A stretch of DNA of 64,000 bases from CAZTBB01 sp964611755 (GTDB lineage Bacteria; Pseudomonadota; Alphaproteobacteria; Micavibrionales; Micavibrionaceae), in NCBI GenBank assembly GCA_964611755.1, contig CAZTBB010000005.1:7062-71061 (forward strand). The letters run 5' to 3'. Below, piece by piece: positions 42,814 to 52,800 of the stretch (positions are counted from its first letter, which is position 1; every line of letters begins with the position of its first letter). The notes beneath the pieces were generated by a model. That model made no database searches, was not told the DNA's origin, and saw only the letters and a list, made by a program, of their open reading frames with translations. The translations under genes and the position numbers were made by a program.

Positions 42814-44271
42814 ATGTCAGGCGTAAAAACCAGTGATAATAAACCAATTTCAGACATAGAGGATGTCTATGATCTCTATACAGGTATAGGCGCGCAAGAG
42901 AGCCGTTCCGGTATTGAGGTGGAGCTTGGTTTTTTTGATCCGGAGACCGGCGACCAAAAACCGATGGATGTGTGCCAGAATGAATCCGTGAAGGGCCGCG
43001 CTCTGGATGGCGCCAGCCATGTTTGGGTGCGTCAGGAGCCAACCGCCGAGACACTAGAGGCCAATAGTATTGCTGCGCGTTATCAAAATCGCACCAAAGT
43101 TTTGGATGATATTCAAGATAAGCTGGCTATCCTGACTAAGGCCGCACAGGATGTCGGGGTCAAGCGATCCTATTTCCAAGAATTGCCAAATGCCAGTGCG
43201 GAGCTTTTGCTCTCGCAAGTGGTGAATGTCGAACGCTATCAGCAATTCTTTAATCCACCGCGGGCGGATATGACGGGCATTGCCGCCTATTTTTCTGTGT
43301 GTAAATCCAATCAGGTCTCGGTCAGTTATACGGATCCGGAGCATCTCCTGGATAATGTCCGCCGCCTATATTTTCTGGCCCCGTTCTTTTTCCTGCTGAG
43401 CGATAACTCATCCGGTTTTAGCGAAGGCAAAGCGATTAATTATCAGCCGGGCATGCATTACCGCAAATTCCTCGCCGATAAGGGAGGGTTTGTCCCTTAT
43501 GTTTTGAATGCCGCATCCGGTGAAGAATTTATTGTCTCTCACATTGAGCATGTTATGCGTAATCCGCTCTATGTGTATTATGATGAGAATAACGTCCTGC
43601 AGCGTATTCCATCAGGCACATGGAGCAGTTTTCATGAGCTCAAAGAGCGCGGATTGAACACGCCGACCAATTATTTCTTTGCCGAAACAATATTGTGGCC
43701 CGATGTAAAGATTGCCGCGCTGAAGAATGATGATGATGAGCCTTATGGCCACCGTTTCGAGGCGCGTATGATCGGTGTCGGGGCGTGGCAACATCAGGCT
43801 ATGTATCTGGTCATTACCGAGCTGGCTTATAATCAAAATTATGCCGGCGCGGTGAATGCCTTGCTGGCGCGTTATGGCTTGTCTGTACAAAACACGGAGG
43901 TCGAGGCCGTTTTAACCGATGCCTATGATCAGGCATGCAATCACGGTAATCAATTTTTTGATATCGCCTATGGCACAGGACGCATGCAAGATTTTGCCAA
44001 GGAGTTTGCCGATATCACCGAGCAAGCCTTTGAAGGGAAAGGCTTTGATGAGGCGCTCGAGCCTCTCTTGCGCATTTGCCATACCGGCCTGACAGATGCC
44101 AAGGTCAATCGTTGCTTGTTTGATAGTTTGCAAAAAACTCTGGATTTCCAGGCAGATTATGATCCTGCCCTCTTTGAGAATCCCAACAGATGTGCTCACA
44201 TGATCTTTGAAGAAGAACTCGCACGCAAAGGCAACGGACGTTGCTGTGATATATTGCGTGTATCTGCGTAG
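42814..44271 (+). CDS. gshA: Glutamate-cysteine ligase-like protein (GCS2 superfamily, plant/alphaproteobacterial type)
   Basis: Would make gamma-glutamylcysteine, the first step of glutathione synthesis. The 485-residue protein matches the order of conserved blocks of alphaproteobacterial enzymes: SGIEVELGFFDPETG, LLSDNSSGFSEGKAIN, GGFVPYVL, RNPLYVYYDENNVLQRIPSG and TILWPDVKIAALK. Sequence is divergent, and the catalytic cysteine pair seen in some plant enzymes was not confirmed. AAGAGG precedes the ATG by 7 bases. gshB lies 1.7 kb away, divergently. Another carboxylate-amine ligase activity is possible but the context favours glutathione. Followed after 10 bases by holA. Confidence 0.7.
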   Translation: MSGVKTSDNKPISDIEDVYDLYTGIGAQESRSGIEVELGFFDPETGDQKPMDVCQNESVKGRALDGASHVWVRQEPTAETLEANSIAARYQNRTKVLDDIQDKLAILTKAAQDVGVKRSYFQELPNASAELLLSQVVNVERYQQFFNPPRADMTGIAAYFSVCKSNQVSVSYTDPEHLLDNVRRLYFLAPFFFLLSDNSSGFSEGKAINYQPGMHYRKFLADKGGFVPYVLNAASGEEFIVSHIEHVMRNPLYVYYDENNVLQRIPSGTWSSFHELKERGLNTPTNYFFAETILWPDVKIAALKNDDDEPYGHRFEARMIGVGAWQHQAMYLVITELAYNQNYAGAVNALLARYGLSVQNTEVEAVLTDAYDQACNHGNQFFDIAYGTGRMQDFAKEFADITEQAFEGKGFDEALEPLLRICHTGLTDAKVNRCLFDSLQKTLDFQADYDPALFENPNRCAHMIFEEELARKGNGRCCDILRVSA

Positions 44272-44281
44272 ATATATGTGA

Positions 44282-45301
44282 ATGAAACTCTCTTATCGTG
44301 ACATTGACCCTTTTTTAAAAAATCCGGATCCGGCAGCCCGGCTTATTCTGGTTTACGGGCCGGATAGCGGGCTTGTCTCCGAACGTGCGGAAATGATTGG
44401 CAAAACGATCGTTGCCGATCTCTCTGATCCCTTTAATGTGGTCACTTTTACAGCCGATGAGCTCACCGAGGACACAGCGCGCCTCAGTGACGAAGCCAAT
44501 GCCATGTCAATGATGGGCGGTGATCGTCTGATCCGTATTCGCGAAGGCGCGGACAAGCTCACCGTGATGTTGAAGGACTACCTTGAAAACCCGAGCGATG
44601 CGAATTTAATCGTGGTTGAAGCCGATAATCTGGGGCCGCGTTCCAGCCTGCGCTTGCTCTGTGAGAAAGCCAAGAATGCCGCGGCTCTGCCCTGTTATGT
44701 CGAGGATCAGCGTGATTTGGGCCGTCTGATCCGTGAAAGCCTGCAAGCCGAGGGGCTTCAGATTGAGATGGATGCGGCCAATTGGCTGAGCGCCAATATC
44801 TCCGGGGATCGCCGCAAAGTGCGCTCGGAGATTGAAAAGCTGATCCTCTACAAGGGGCCGGATAAATCCCAGATAAGCCTTGGCGATGTGCAGGCCTGTT
44901 GCGGCGAGGCGGGGGCGCAATCCCTTGATGATTTGATCTATGGTGCGGGTGGCTCCGATGCGGCCGGAGCATTGCGGGCCTACACAACGCTTTTGGAAGA
45001 GGGCGTGCCCTTTATTGTGATCTTGCGCGCCTTGCAACGCCATTTCCGCCGTTTGCATATTACCAAGGCCCGTATTGAGGCCGGAGAGGCGCCGGACCGC
45101 GCGCTGAAAATGCTGAGCCCGCCGATATTTTTTAAACAGCAAAGCCAGTTTCAATCCCAGCTTGGCCGCTGGAGCCTTGGCGGAATGAGCCGCACGCTTT
45201 CCAAGCTTTCGGAGCTGGAGGCGCAGTGCAAGAAAACAGGCACGCCGGTGGAAACGGTTTGCGCCCAAGCCATTCTGAGCATCAGCGCCGCCGCCCGTTA
45301 G
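44282..45301 (+). CDS. holA: DNA polymerase III delta subunit HolA
   Basis: Delta subunit of the clamp loader, which opens the sliding clamp. It lacks a functional Walker motif, as expected for delta. Conserved blocks are LILVYGPDSGLVSERAE at the N-terminus, ANLIVVEADNLGPRSSLR, LGDVQACCGEAG and ILRALQRHFRRLH. The C-terminal collar region ends GTPVETVCAQAIL. The 339-residue length is normal. It starts 10 bases after the ligase gene and so belongs to its transcript. In most relatives it follows lptE directly. No strong ribosome-binding site is visible before the ATG. Confidence 0.93.
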   Translation: MKLSYRDIDPFLKNPDPAARLILVYGPDSGLVSERAEMIGKTIVADLSDPFNVVTFTADELTEDTARLSDEANAMSMMGGDRLIRIREGADKLTVMLKDYLENPSDANLIVVEADNLGPRSSLRLLCEKAKNAAALPCYVEDQRDLGRLIRESLQAEGLQIEMDAANWLSANISGDRRKVRSEIEKLILYKGPDKSQISLGDVQACCGEAGAQSLDDLIYGAGGSDAAGALRAYTTLLEEGVPFIVILRALQRHFRRLHITKARIEAGEAPDRALKMLSPPIFFKQQSQFQSQLGRWSLGGMSRTLSKLSELEAQCKKTGTPVETVCAQAILSISAAAR

Positions 45302-45345
45302 ATCCCCTAAAGTCGTAAAATAGTCAATTTTTTACATAAAAAATG

Positions 45346-45373
45346 TTGACAGGTATTAATATTATGTTAAATT
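45346..45373 (+). promoter_or_regulatory. Sigma70-like promoter upstream of 45406
   Basis: TTGACA (45346-45351) and TAAATT (45368-45373) are 16 bp apart. A start of transcription near 45380 would leave a leader of about 25 bases before the ATG at 45406. Confidence 0.6.
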
Positions 45374-45405
45374 GTCATGGCTTTTGAAAAACGGAGAATA
45401 GAAAA

Positions 45406-45951
45406 ATGACACAAGATCTGAATAGCAGTCCAGAGATGGGCGAGAGTTTTACAACACAAGCCGGGGAGCCTGCTTCGGTTAATAACCCTCTTTTTAATGA
45501 TGTTGAGCGAAGGCTGGATGCTATCTTCCTTTGTTTGTGCAAACATGAAAATGAGATAAGAGTGTCATGGGCTATGCTAAATGAAAGCGCACAAGGCCAA
45601 AGCAGCTCCACAATAGGTGGTTATCAGGGCGATAGGGTGGTTTACCCGGTTCAATTAGGAGATAACGTGTATAAGATCGAACTAAGCGCTGCAAGCACCG
45701 ATTCACCGGTGGCGTTATCCATAGATTTGATCCGTGCAAATGGGGCAGACTTACCTCAATCAGATACGAAGACTATTGAAACATATGATAATGCTGAAGA
45801 CATTTTATCAAAGCTGGAAGCTTTGGTAGTTGAAAACAATCCGGAGTCTGAAAACGCAATCAAAGCGATATTTAGCGCATTTGATAAGCCAGGTGTTACT
45901 GTGCTTACAGGCCCTCCTGTTGAGAATAGAAGACCTGGTTGGATGGGATAA
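45406..45951 (+). CDS. Acidic protein of unknown function
   Basis: The 181-residue protein is not recognised. It has no signal peptide or membrane segment. Residues 1-30 are polar and probably disordered. A helix with FNDVERRLDAIFLCLCKHENEI follows, then a beta-rich part (YPVQLGDNVYKIELSA) and an acidic helical C-terminus. The ATG follows a good promoter by about 25 bases. The stop at 45951 lies 5 bases before the ATG of the next gene, so both form an operon. Transcription may continue from holA, but the promoter argues for a separate unit. Confidence 0.65.
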   Translation: MTQDLNSSPEMGESFTTQAGEPASVNNPLFNDVERRLDAIFLCLCKHENEIRVSWAMLNESAQGQSSSTIGGYQGDRVVYPVQLGDNVYKIELSAASTDSPVALSIDLIRANGADLPQSDTKTIETYDNAEDILSKLEALVVENNPESENAIKAIFSAFDKPGVTVLTGPPVENRRPGWMG

Positions 45952-45956
45952 CAAAA

Positions 45957-46691
45957 ATGTCAGGAGCCGCAGGAGGGGCAGCCGCAGCAGCTGCCATAGC
46001 AGTCAATAATCAAAGAGGATGGGATGCATACGAAACTCTACTGAGTGAAGTTGTTGCTGAAAAGATGCACGCCCTTATTCCAGAAGAGCAGATAAAAGAG
46101 GCTAGAATCACTATATTGCCTCTTTACAATGACAATCGAACTGGAGCGATCGGAACGGATCAGCTTCAAAAACAAAAGCAGGATTTTCAGGAGCTGCACA
46201 GAACCACATCTGAATTTTTCAGTAGGCTTAAAAATATTGAAGGGCTGGATTTGGATGTAGCAGAAGAGTTGTCGCAATATTTTTATTACAGAAACGCTCT
46301 GGCAAGATATGACATTCCGGAACATGATGGACGTATTATCCCGGATCATCACAGAGCAGAGTTTGTATCATTCAAGCTGAGATTAAATGGGCGCACGCTT
46401 GTCTTTTCCCTGAATGCCATGCCGGATGACGAAAGGATATCTCTGGGCCAGCATACTAAACGTGATATGGAGACATCTAATTTTTATCTGCAAAGCAACA
46501 GTCGTGATGGCAAAGATGTTGAATTTTATGATAGCTGGGATGAATTCACTCAGCACGTGGCTCTGCATATATTGCAAACATTGCCTGTCAATAAACGGGA
46601 TCAAGCCAGAGCGCATTTAAATGAACATTATCCCGGCATCGTCAATGGCTCCCTTGGAGAGCGCATTCAAATCTGGATGCCGGGTTTATAG
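45957..46691 (+). CDS. Protein of unknown function in operon with 45406
   Basis: The 244-residue protein begins with an Ala/Gly-rich run (SGAAGGAAAAAAIAV), and the rest is soluble and charged. The region around residues 20-110 is helical. DGRIIPDHHRAEFVSFKLRLN then leads into a short beta stretch and a C-terminal helical part that ends in a basic segment (NKRDQARAHLNEH). The Ala-rich start could be a weak membrane-targeting or signal segment. I do not recognise it. It starts 5 bases after the previous stop. GC and codon use look like neighbours. Confidence 0.65.
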   Translation: MSGAAGGAAAAAAIAVNNQRGWDAYETLLSEVVAEKMHALIPEEQIKEARITILPLYNDNRTGAIGTDQLQKQKQDFQELHRTTSEFFSRLKNIEGLDLDVAEELSQYFYYRNALARYDIPEHDGRIIPDHHRAEFVSFKLRLNGRTLVFSLNAMPDDERISLGQHTKRDMETSNFYLQSNSRDGKDVEFYDSWDEFTQHVALHILQTLPVNKRDQARAHLNEHYPGIVNGSLGERIQIWMPGL

Positions 46692-46709
46692 CATTTACAA
46701 AAAACAGGC

Positions 46710-48095
46710 TTAATTGGTCCGTGCTTCGAAGTCCGGATAGGCCTCGAGGCCGACTTCCGGAATATCAACGCCGTAGCGCTCATCACGCTCTTCGACGCGG
46801 ATGCCAATCGAATATTTCAAGAATAGCCAGACAATCGCGCTGGCGAGCATGACAAAGGCACCGGTGGCAATAATGCCTGTGGCTTGCGCGAGATAGTCAC
46901 CAGTGGTGAAAATCGCAACCGCCATGGTGCCCCAGATACCGGCCACCAAATGCACGGAGAGAGCACCGACCACATCATCAATGCGCAGCTTATCGAACAA
47001 AGGAATGGCAATACAGCAGAGCAATCCGCCAATGCCGCCGATCAGGAGGGCCATGGCCGGGTCTTGAATATCCGGGCCGGCCGTAATGGCCACAAGGCCC
47101 GCCAAAGCACCGTTCAGCACGAGCGTTAAGTCAGGCTTCCCATAGCGCCATGTCGCAAACAGCATCGCTGCAACGAGACCGGCCGCAGCGGCCAGATTTG
47201 TGTTCACAAACACAACAGACATAATCGTGACAGATTGCGCGGAGCCAAGCGCCAGCACGGAGCCGCCATTAAACCCAAACCAGCCAAGCCAGAGGATGAA
47301 CGTCCCGAGTGTGGCCAGTGGCAAGTTTGAGCCGGGCATCGGGCGCACACGGCCATCTTCTGTGTATTTTCCTTTACGGGGCCCAAGAATGATCGCGCCT
47401 GTAAGAGCCGCCCAACCACCAACAGAGTGTACAATCGTGGAGCCTGCGAAGTCGCTAAAGCCATCGCCTATATCATTCAGCCAGCCACCACCCCAGCTCC
47501 ATGAGCCCTGGATGGGATAAATAATGGCTGTGAGCACGGCGACAAAAATCAGGAACGGCCAGAGCTTGATACGCTCAGCCACTGTGCCTGAAACAATAGA
47601 GGCGGCCGTGGCCACAAAAACCATCTGGAAAAACCAATCAGCCATGACCGAATAATCATTATTCTCAACGACACGCGCTGTAGCTTCGCCGAGGTTGAAC
47701 TCGGCATCCATGAGAGCAATTTCGTCAGCGCTGGGGTTATAGAAAAATGCGAGAGTCCCGAATAAACCGTGATCGGCCAGATCAACATACATGAGATTAT
47801 AGCCCACCATGTAAAACGCGATACCGGCTATGGCATAAAGAGCTACATTTTTGAGGCATATAGAGGCGGTGTTCCGCGCGCGCACAAGGCCGGACTCCAG
47901 CATCGCGAAGCCGGCGGCCATCCACATTACAAATGCGCCCATGACTAAAAACATAAAGCTATTGAGGATATATTGCGTTTCGGCAGAGAGTCCCACAGGG
48001 AAGCTGTCCTGAGCAAAAGCGGACCCGCTCATGCCCAAAATGGCAATCAGTGCGAGCGTGAAAAAAGTAATAGTGGCTTTGCCGGTCATACGCAT
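46710..48095 (-). CDS. amtB: Ammonium transporter AmtB
   Basis: Trimeric ammonia channel of the Amt/Rh family. The 461-residue protein has a signal peptide-like N-terminus (GMSGSAFAQD), then about 11 membrane segments. Conserved blocks are MWMAAGFAMLESGLVRARN, DFAGSTIVHSVGGWAAL with a pore-entrance motif, and WLGWFGFNGGS. AGIWGTMAVAIF comes late in the fold. The start at 48095 follows AAGGGGAGAG by about 9 bases. It lies 31 bases downstream of the PII gene glnK; this pair is the standard glnK-amtB operon in which GlnK blocks the pore when nitrogen is plentiful. Confidence 0.97.
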   Translation of the reverse strand: MRMTGKATITFFTLALIAILGMSGSAFAQDSFPVGLSAETQYILNSFMFLVMGAFVMWMAAGFAMLESGLVRARNTASICLKNVALYAIAGIAFYMVGYNLMYVDLADHGLFGTLAFFYNPSADEIALMDAEFNLGEATARVVENNDYSVMADWFFQMVFVATAASIVSGTVAERIKLWPFLIFVAVLTAIIYPIQGSWSWGGGWLNDIGDGFSDFAGSTIVHSVGGWAALTGAIILGPRKGKYTEDGRVRPMPGSNLPLATLGTFILWLGWFGFNGGSVLALGSAQSVTIMSVVFVNTNLAAAAGLVAAMLFATWRYGKPDLTLVLNGALAGLVAITAGPDIQDPAMALLIGGIGGLLCCIAIPLFDKLRIDDVVGALSVHLVAGIWGTMAVAIFTTGDYLAQATGIIATGAFVMLASAIVWLFLKYSIGIRVEERDERYGVDIPEVGLEAYPDFEARTN

Positions 48096-48126
48096 AAATA
48101 ACTCTCCCCTTAATATTTATGAATTT

Positions 48127-48465
48127 CTAAAGCGCGTCTTTGCCTGTTTCCCCTGTGCGAATGCGAATACAGCTGGATAATTCATAGACAAAGATTTTTC
48201 CATCCCCAATGCGGCCCGTATTGGCGGCGTTCTGGATGGCTTCGACCACTTTGTCTTCCATTTTTGCATCAATCGCTAATTCAATTTTGACTTTGGGCAA
48301 AAAGCTCACGGAATATTCAGCCCCGCGGTAAATTTCCGTTTGTCCCTTTTGACGCCCAAATCCCTTTATCTCTGTCACGGTTAGCCCTTCAATACCCAAG
48401 TTGGTGAGCGCTTCACGCACATCATCCAATTTGAAAGGCTTGATAATCGCCATTACCATTTTCAT
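48127..48465 (-). CDS. glnK: Nitrogen regulatory protein PII (GlnK/GlnB)
   Basis: Small trimeric signal protein of 112 residues that senses 2-oxoglutarate and ATP/ADP. The T-loop carries the uridylylation tyrosine Y51 in GAEYSVSFLPK. The start MKMVMAIIKPFKLDDVREAL and GDGKIFVYELSSCIRIRTGE are diagnostic. The ATG at 48465 is used, with AAGGGG 9 bases upstream; the longer frame starts inside the spacer. glnK rather than glnB is inferred from its position in front of amtB. No sigma54 -24/-12 signature was found upstream, but NtrC control cannot be excluded. Confidence 0.97.
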   Translation of the reverse strand: MKMVMAIIKPFKLDDVREALTNLGIEGLTVTEIKGFGRQKGQTEIYRGAEYSVSFLPKVKIELAIDAKMEDKVVEAIQNAANTGRIGDGKIFVYELSSCIRIRTGETGKDAL

Positions 48466-48547
48466 GCGACATTCCCCTTTTTTGTTGTTATAAACTGGCT
48501 TAAGGTCACTATTTGTGAACAAAATAAACAAGATTTCAAGAGAGAAA

Positions 48548-49765
48548 ATGTCGCAGAGCAGCAAAAACGCACAAGAAAATTACGATGTGATTGTCATCGG
48601 CGGTGGGTTATCCGGTCTGACAATGACAGCTTTGCTGGCCTCGCAAGGCATGAAGGCGCTCTGCCTTGATCGTGAAGATCCCAAGAAACAGATACAGGGG
48701 GATCTGCGGACAACGGCCATTTCCTATGGCTCATCCCAAATTTTGGATAAGGCTGGTATCTGGCAATCACTGGAGCCAAAAGGCTGCCCGATCCATGAAA
48801 TCCAAATTTTAGATGGTAATAGCCCCATATTGCTTGATTTCTCGAGTGATGAGGTCGAGGGCAAGGCCTTTGGCTGGATCTTCGATAATGCTGATTTGCG
48901 CACTGCTCTTATGGCACGCGTCAAAGAGTTAAAGCAGGCCACCCATATCACATCGGTGCAGGTCGATGATTTTATCCCCGAAGGTGAGGCCATCAGACTA
49001 TCTTGCTCGAATGGCAAAAATTATACAGCCGCTTTGGCCATTGGTGCCGATGGGCGCGGATCATCCATGCGGCGCTGGATGGAGGAAAATACGGTGTTGG
49101 AGACACGCCAATGGAGCTACAACCAGCGCGCTGTTATTTGCGCGCTCACCCATGAAAACCCGCATAACAATGTGGCCGTCGAGCATTTTATGCCTGAGGG
49201 CCCCTTTGCGGTGTTGCCGATGCATGATGATAAAAAGGGCCGCGCCCGCAGCGCGCTTGTTTTCACCGAGCACGGGCCGGAGGCGGGCTCACTGATGCAC
49301 TATAGCGATACAACCTTTGAGGCGGCGGTTAAGCAACGCCTGCAAGGCTTTTATGGCGATATTCTGGAGATATCAAAACGCCAATCCTATCCGCTCGGGC
49401 TTGTACACGCCTCGGATTATGCGGGGCCGCGCATGGCTCTGGTGGCGGATGCGGCGCATGGCATTCACCCTATTGCCGGTCAGGGCCTGAATCTGGGCTT
49501 TCGTGATCTCAACACATTGGCCGATTTGCTCGGCAAGGCATACAAACAGGGCTCTGATTTAGGCTCAGAGGCGCTTTTGAGGGGTTATGTGCAAGCGCGC
49601 CGAGGCGATAATATGGCGATGGTGGCCTTTACCGATGGCTTAAATCGCTTATTTTCCAATAATTTAAAGTCAGTTGGGGGATTGCGCCGCACCGGATTGC
49701 GCGCGGTCTCCAAGCTGCCACTAGCCAAAAAATTCCTTATGCGCCGCGCAATGGGCGAAATTTAG
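48548..49765 (+). CDS. FAD-dependent ubiquinone hydroxylase (UbiH/UbiF/Coq6 family)
   Basis: Flavin monooxygenase that hydroxylates the benzoquinone ring in ubiquinone synthesis. The FAD-binding dinucleotide motif is VIGGGLSGLTMTALLAS, and DLRTTAISYGSSQIL is the conserved N-terminal patch. The C-terminal FAD motif reads ADAAHGIHPIAGQGLNLG. Which ring position it hydroxylates cannot be read; alphaproteobacteria may use a broad-range UbiL-type enzyme. The ATG at 48548 (MSQSSKNA) follows an AGAGA site. About 405 residues is normal. It is divergent from glnK, with 82 bases between the two starts. Confidence 0.9.
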   Translation: MSQSSKNAQENYDVIVIGGGLSGLTMTALLASQGMKALCLDREDPKKQIQGDLRTTAISYGSSQILDKAGIWQSLEPKGCPIHEIQILDGNSPILLDFSSDEVEGKAFGWIFDNADLRTALMARVKELKQATHITSVQVDDFIPEGEAIRLSCSNGKNYTAALAIGADGRGSSMRRWMEENTVLETRQWSYNQRAVICALTHENPHNNVAVEHFMPEGPFAVLPMHDDKKGRARSALVFTEHGPEAGSLMHYSDTTFEAAVKQRLQGFYGDILEISKRQSYPLGLVHASDYAGPRMALVADAAHGIHPIAGQGLNLGFRDLNTLADLLGKAYKQGSDLGSEALLRGYVQARRGDNMAMVAFTDGLNRLFSNNLKSVGGLRRTGLRAVSKLPLAKKFLMRRAMGEI

Positions 49766-49875
49766 ACATAAAGTTCCACTAATCCATTAAAATTAGGAAA
49801 AAAATTAATAAAATCCAAAGGAAATCCATGCTACCATAACGATGGAGTATATTAACAGGAGTGGGTTCAGGGGCC

Positions 49876-52800
49876 ATGATGTACGCGAAAAAGTCTTTAT
49901 TAGTTCTATCAACAATACTGGCGGGGGGGATATCGCTAGCTTTCACTGGAAGTGTTGCCCACGCGGAAGTTACGGCCGATTTTTCAACCGGATCGGTCAG
50001 GCTCGGAAATGACCCCGATGCCTGTGCTGGGGGCAATACAGGCGCTCTTCGATACAATTCCAACCGTATTCAATATTGTGATGCCGGTGCATGGACAAAT
50101 ATTGGTGGCGGTTCCGGCGTTGGTGGTGGACAAACACTCGCCGAGGTTCTTGCCGCAGGCAGTAATGGCGGCAATTTGAGCATGACAAATATCAACAGTA
50201 TTACAACAAATGGCTCAATCAACGCCAATGGCGGCCTCTATGTTGATGGCAGCGCGATTGTCGCGGCCACAGGTGCGTATGTGAACGCACAATACGTGGA
50301 TGACACACGTTATGGTTACTTCGAGGTGCGCAACGATTCCGGAACGCGCGGTGCCTATTTTGGATGGGGGAATGGCGGTACTCAAGTGCAGCTTCATTTG
50401 GATAATGCAAACCGTCTTGAGTTTAGCGGTGGTGTACTGGATATGAACAATAACAAGATCGAGGGGCTTGCGACACCAACGGCCGCAGCGGATGCGACAA
50501 ACAAGGCCTATGTCGATAGCGCAGTATCAACCGCACAGACAGCCGCCACGCAAAACCTACAACAAGTTCTAACACAAGGTACGAATGGTGGCGGCTTGGA
50601 CATCTTTAATGTCTCGAATGTTGCAATTGGTACCACAACAACATCCCATGCCCTAGAGGTGCGAGGTGTTTACCGTCAAATCATGAACAGCTCATATGAT
50701 GTATGGTTGATGGGCGGCGCATCAACGGCCGGTGGTGATGCCAGAAATCTGGCTATTTTGGGAACGGATGAAGATTCAGGCGATACGCTCTACATCAACT
50801 ATGCCGCTGAATATGCAGGGGGTACGATTATTGGTGGTGCAATTGGAAGTTCTGCCGGTACTATCCGTGATGCAGGTGGTGGTTGGGTCCGTACCTATGG
50901 GAACACAGGTTGGTATAACAATACCTATGGCGGCGGCTGGAATATGACGGATACGTCATGGATTCGATCTTATGGAAACAAGGGCGTTAAAATTGATCGC
51001 TCAACCACAATCGCAGGGACGGACATCAACAATGCGTCTTTGCAAATTGGCTCAACCCTTGGGTTTGATTCAAATGAAATGTATTTCTCTGGCGTTAATG
51101 GTGTTATAGGGACAATCGGTGCTTTTTATCTTAATTATGCTCCAGGAGGCACGTCCACAGTCAGGATGCATTCGACGCATACCGATTTCATGCGCTATAT
51201 TGATATGAATTCTAACCAAATTCGTGGCCTGGCCACGCCAACGGCCAATGACCACGCGGTTAACAAAGCCTATGTCGACTCGGCGGCTTCCGGCGCGACG
51301 CAGAATCTCTCGCAAGTGTTGACCGTGGGGAATAATGGCGGCGGTACAGTGATCACAAATGTCGGCAGTGTCACATCGACCAGCTATTTCCACGGCGCAT
51401 CGGGCGGTTCGGGCGAAGTTATTCGCGCGGGTAATGATGCATCGATACAGGATATCAACGTGGCCAACACAATCGGTGTCTATGGTCAGCAAAGCGCAAC
51501 AATCGGTAATATCAGGCTCGGCTCATCGGGCTCAACGATACAAGGCGCGGCTGCCGGTAACTATGGATCCATGCAGGTTACGGGCGGTGCCAAAGCTGGG
51601 TGGTCCGGTCTTTCCATCGATGGCCGTGCGGTGTTTATGCATGATGGCGGAACGAATACCGGTCTTTATAACGATGTGAATAATCAATGGATATTTCTAG
51701 GGACTCATGGAGGTGACTCTGTTGTCTATCAGGCGGGAAATGAGCGCATCCGTGCAACATCCTATGGTGGCCGCATTAACAACACGCTGCGCGTTGATAC
51801 GCTCTGTATGTATGATGGATCGAGCTGTAAGAATGTAAATGCCATCCAAACCGCAGGGGATAATTTGGGTGCCGGTGGTACCACGACAGGTAATATTTAC
51901 ATCAATAATGGGTCGCCAACGCTATTTCTGCAGGATACTGACCATCGATCAGGCATGATCCATCAAAACGGTAATCTTATGTATTTCTTGTCGGGTTCTG
52001 GAACGAATTCTGGTTCATGGGCAGCAAACGGTTCCCAATGGGCAATGACGATAAATATGGCAACAGATGTGATTAGCATTGGTGGTGAGATGCAGCTCCT
52101 TGAGGGGAATTTGAATTTAGGTAGCCAAGCTGTTACTGGTTCGGCTGGTACAGTTCTGGATGCCAATGGTGGCTGGGTACGAACCTATAATAGTACTGGT
52201 TGGTATAACGGTACCCATGGTGGTGGTTGGCATATGACTGATACCACATGGCTGCGTGCTTATAACAACAAAGCTATTCTGACGGGCGGGGTTATGCGTG
52301 CTGATGGTGGTTATCAGGTGGATGGCCGCACCATGATTAGCTCTGATGGTAATATTCATACAGCCAGACGCCCGGATGATACGCGCTATGGTTATTTCGA
52401 GGTGAGAAATAACTCAAATGTCAGAGGTGCATATTTTGGTCACGGGAACGGAAGCTCTGTCGTTAGCCTTGTTCTGGATGCCGCCAGTGAGCTTGATATT
52501 TCCGGCGGTAATGTTGATTTGAACAGCAATATCCTGCTGGGCGTGACGCAGGTGCGCTATACCTCGGATGCACGCAAGAAAAAGGATATCGCAACCATTG
52601 GCTCGGCTCTTGATGATGTCGCAAAGCTGCGCGGTGTAAGCTATCACTGGCGCGATGATATCGCCGAACGTGAGGGCAATGAAGGCCTTGAATATGGTGT
52701 GATCGCCCAGGAAGTTGAGAAAATTTATCCTGATCTGGTTAAGACCGACGAAGAAGGTATGAAATCCGTGCATTACACAGGCTTGATCGGCCCATTGATC

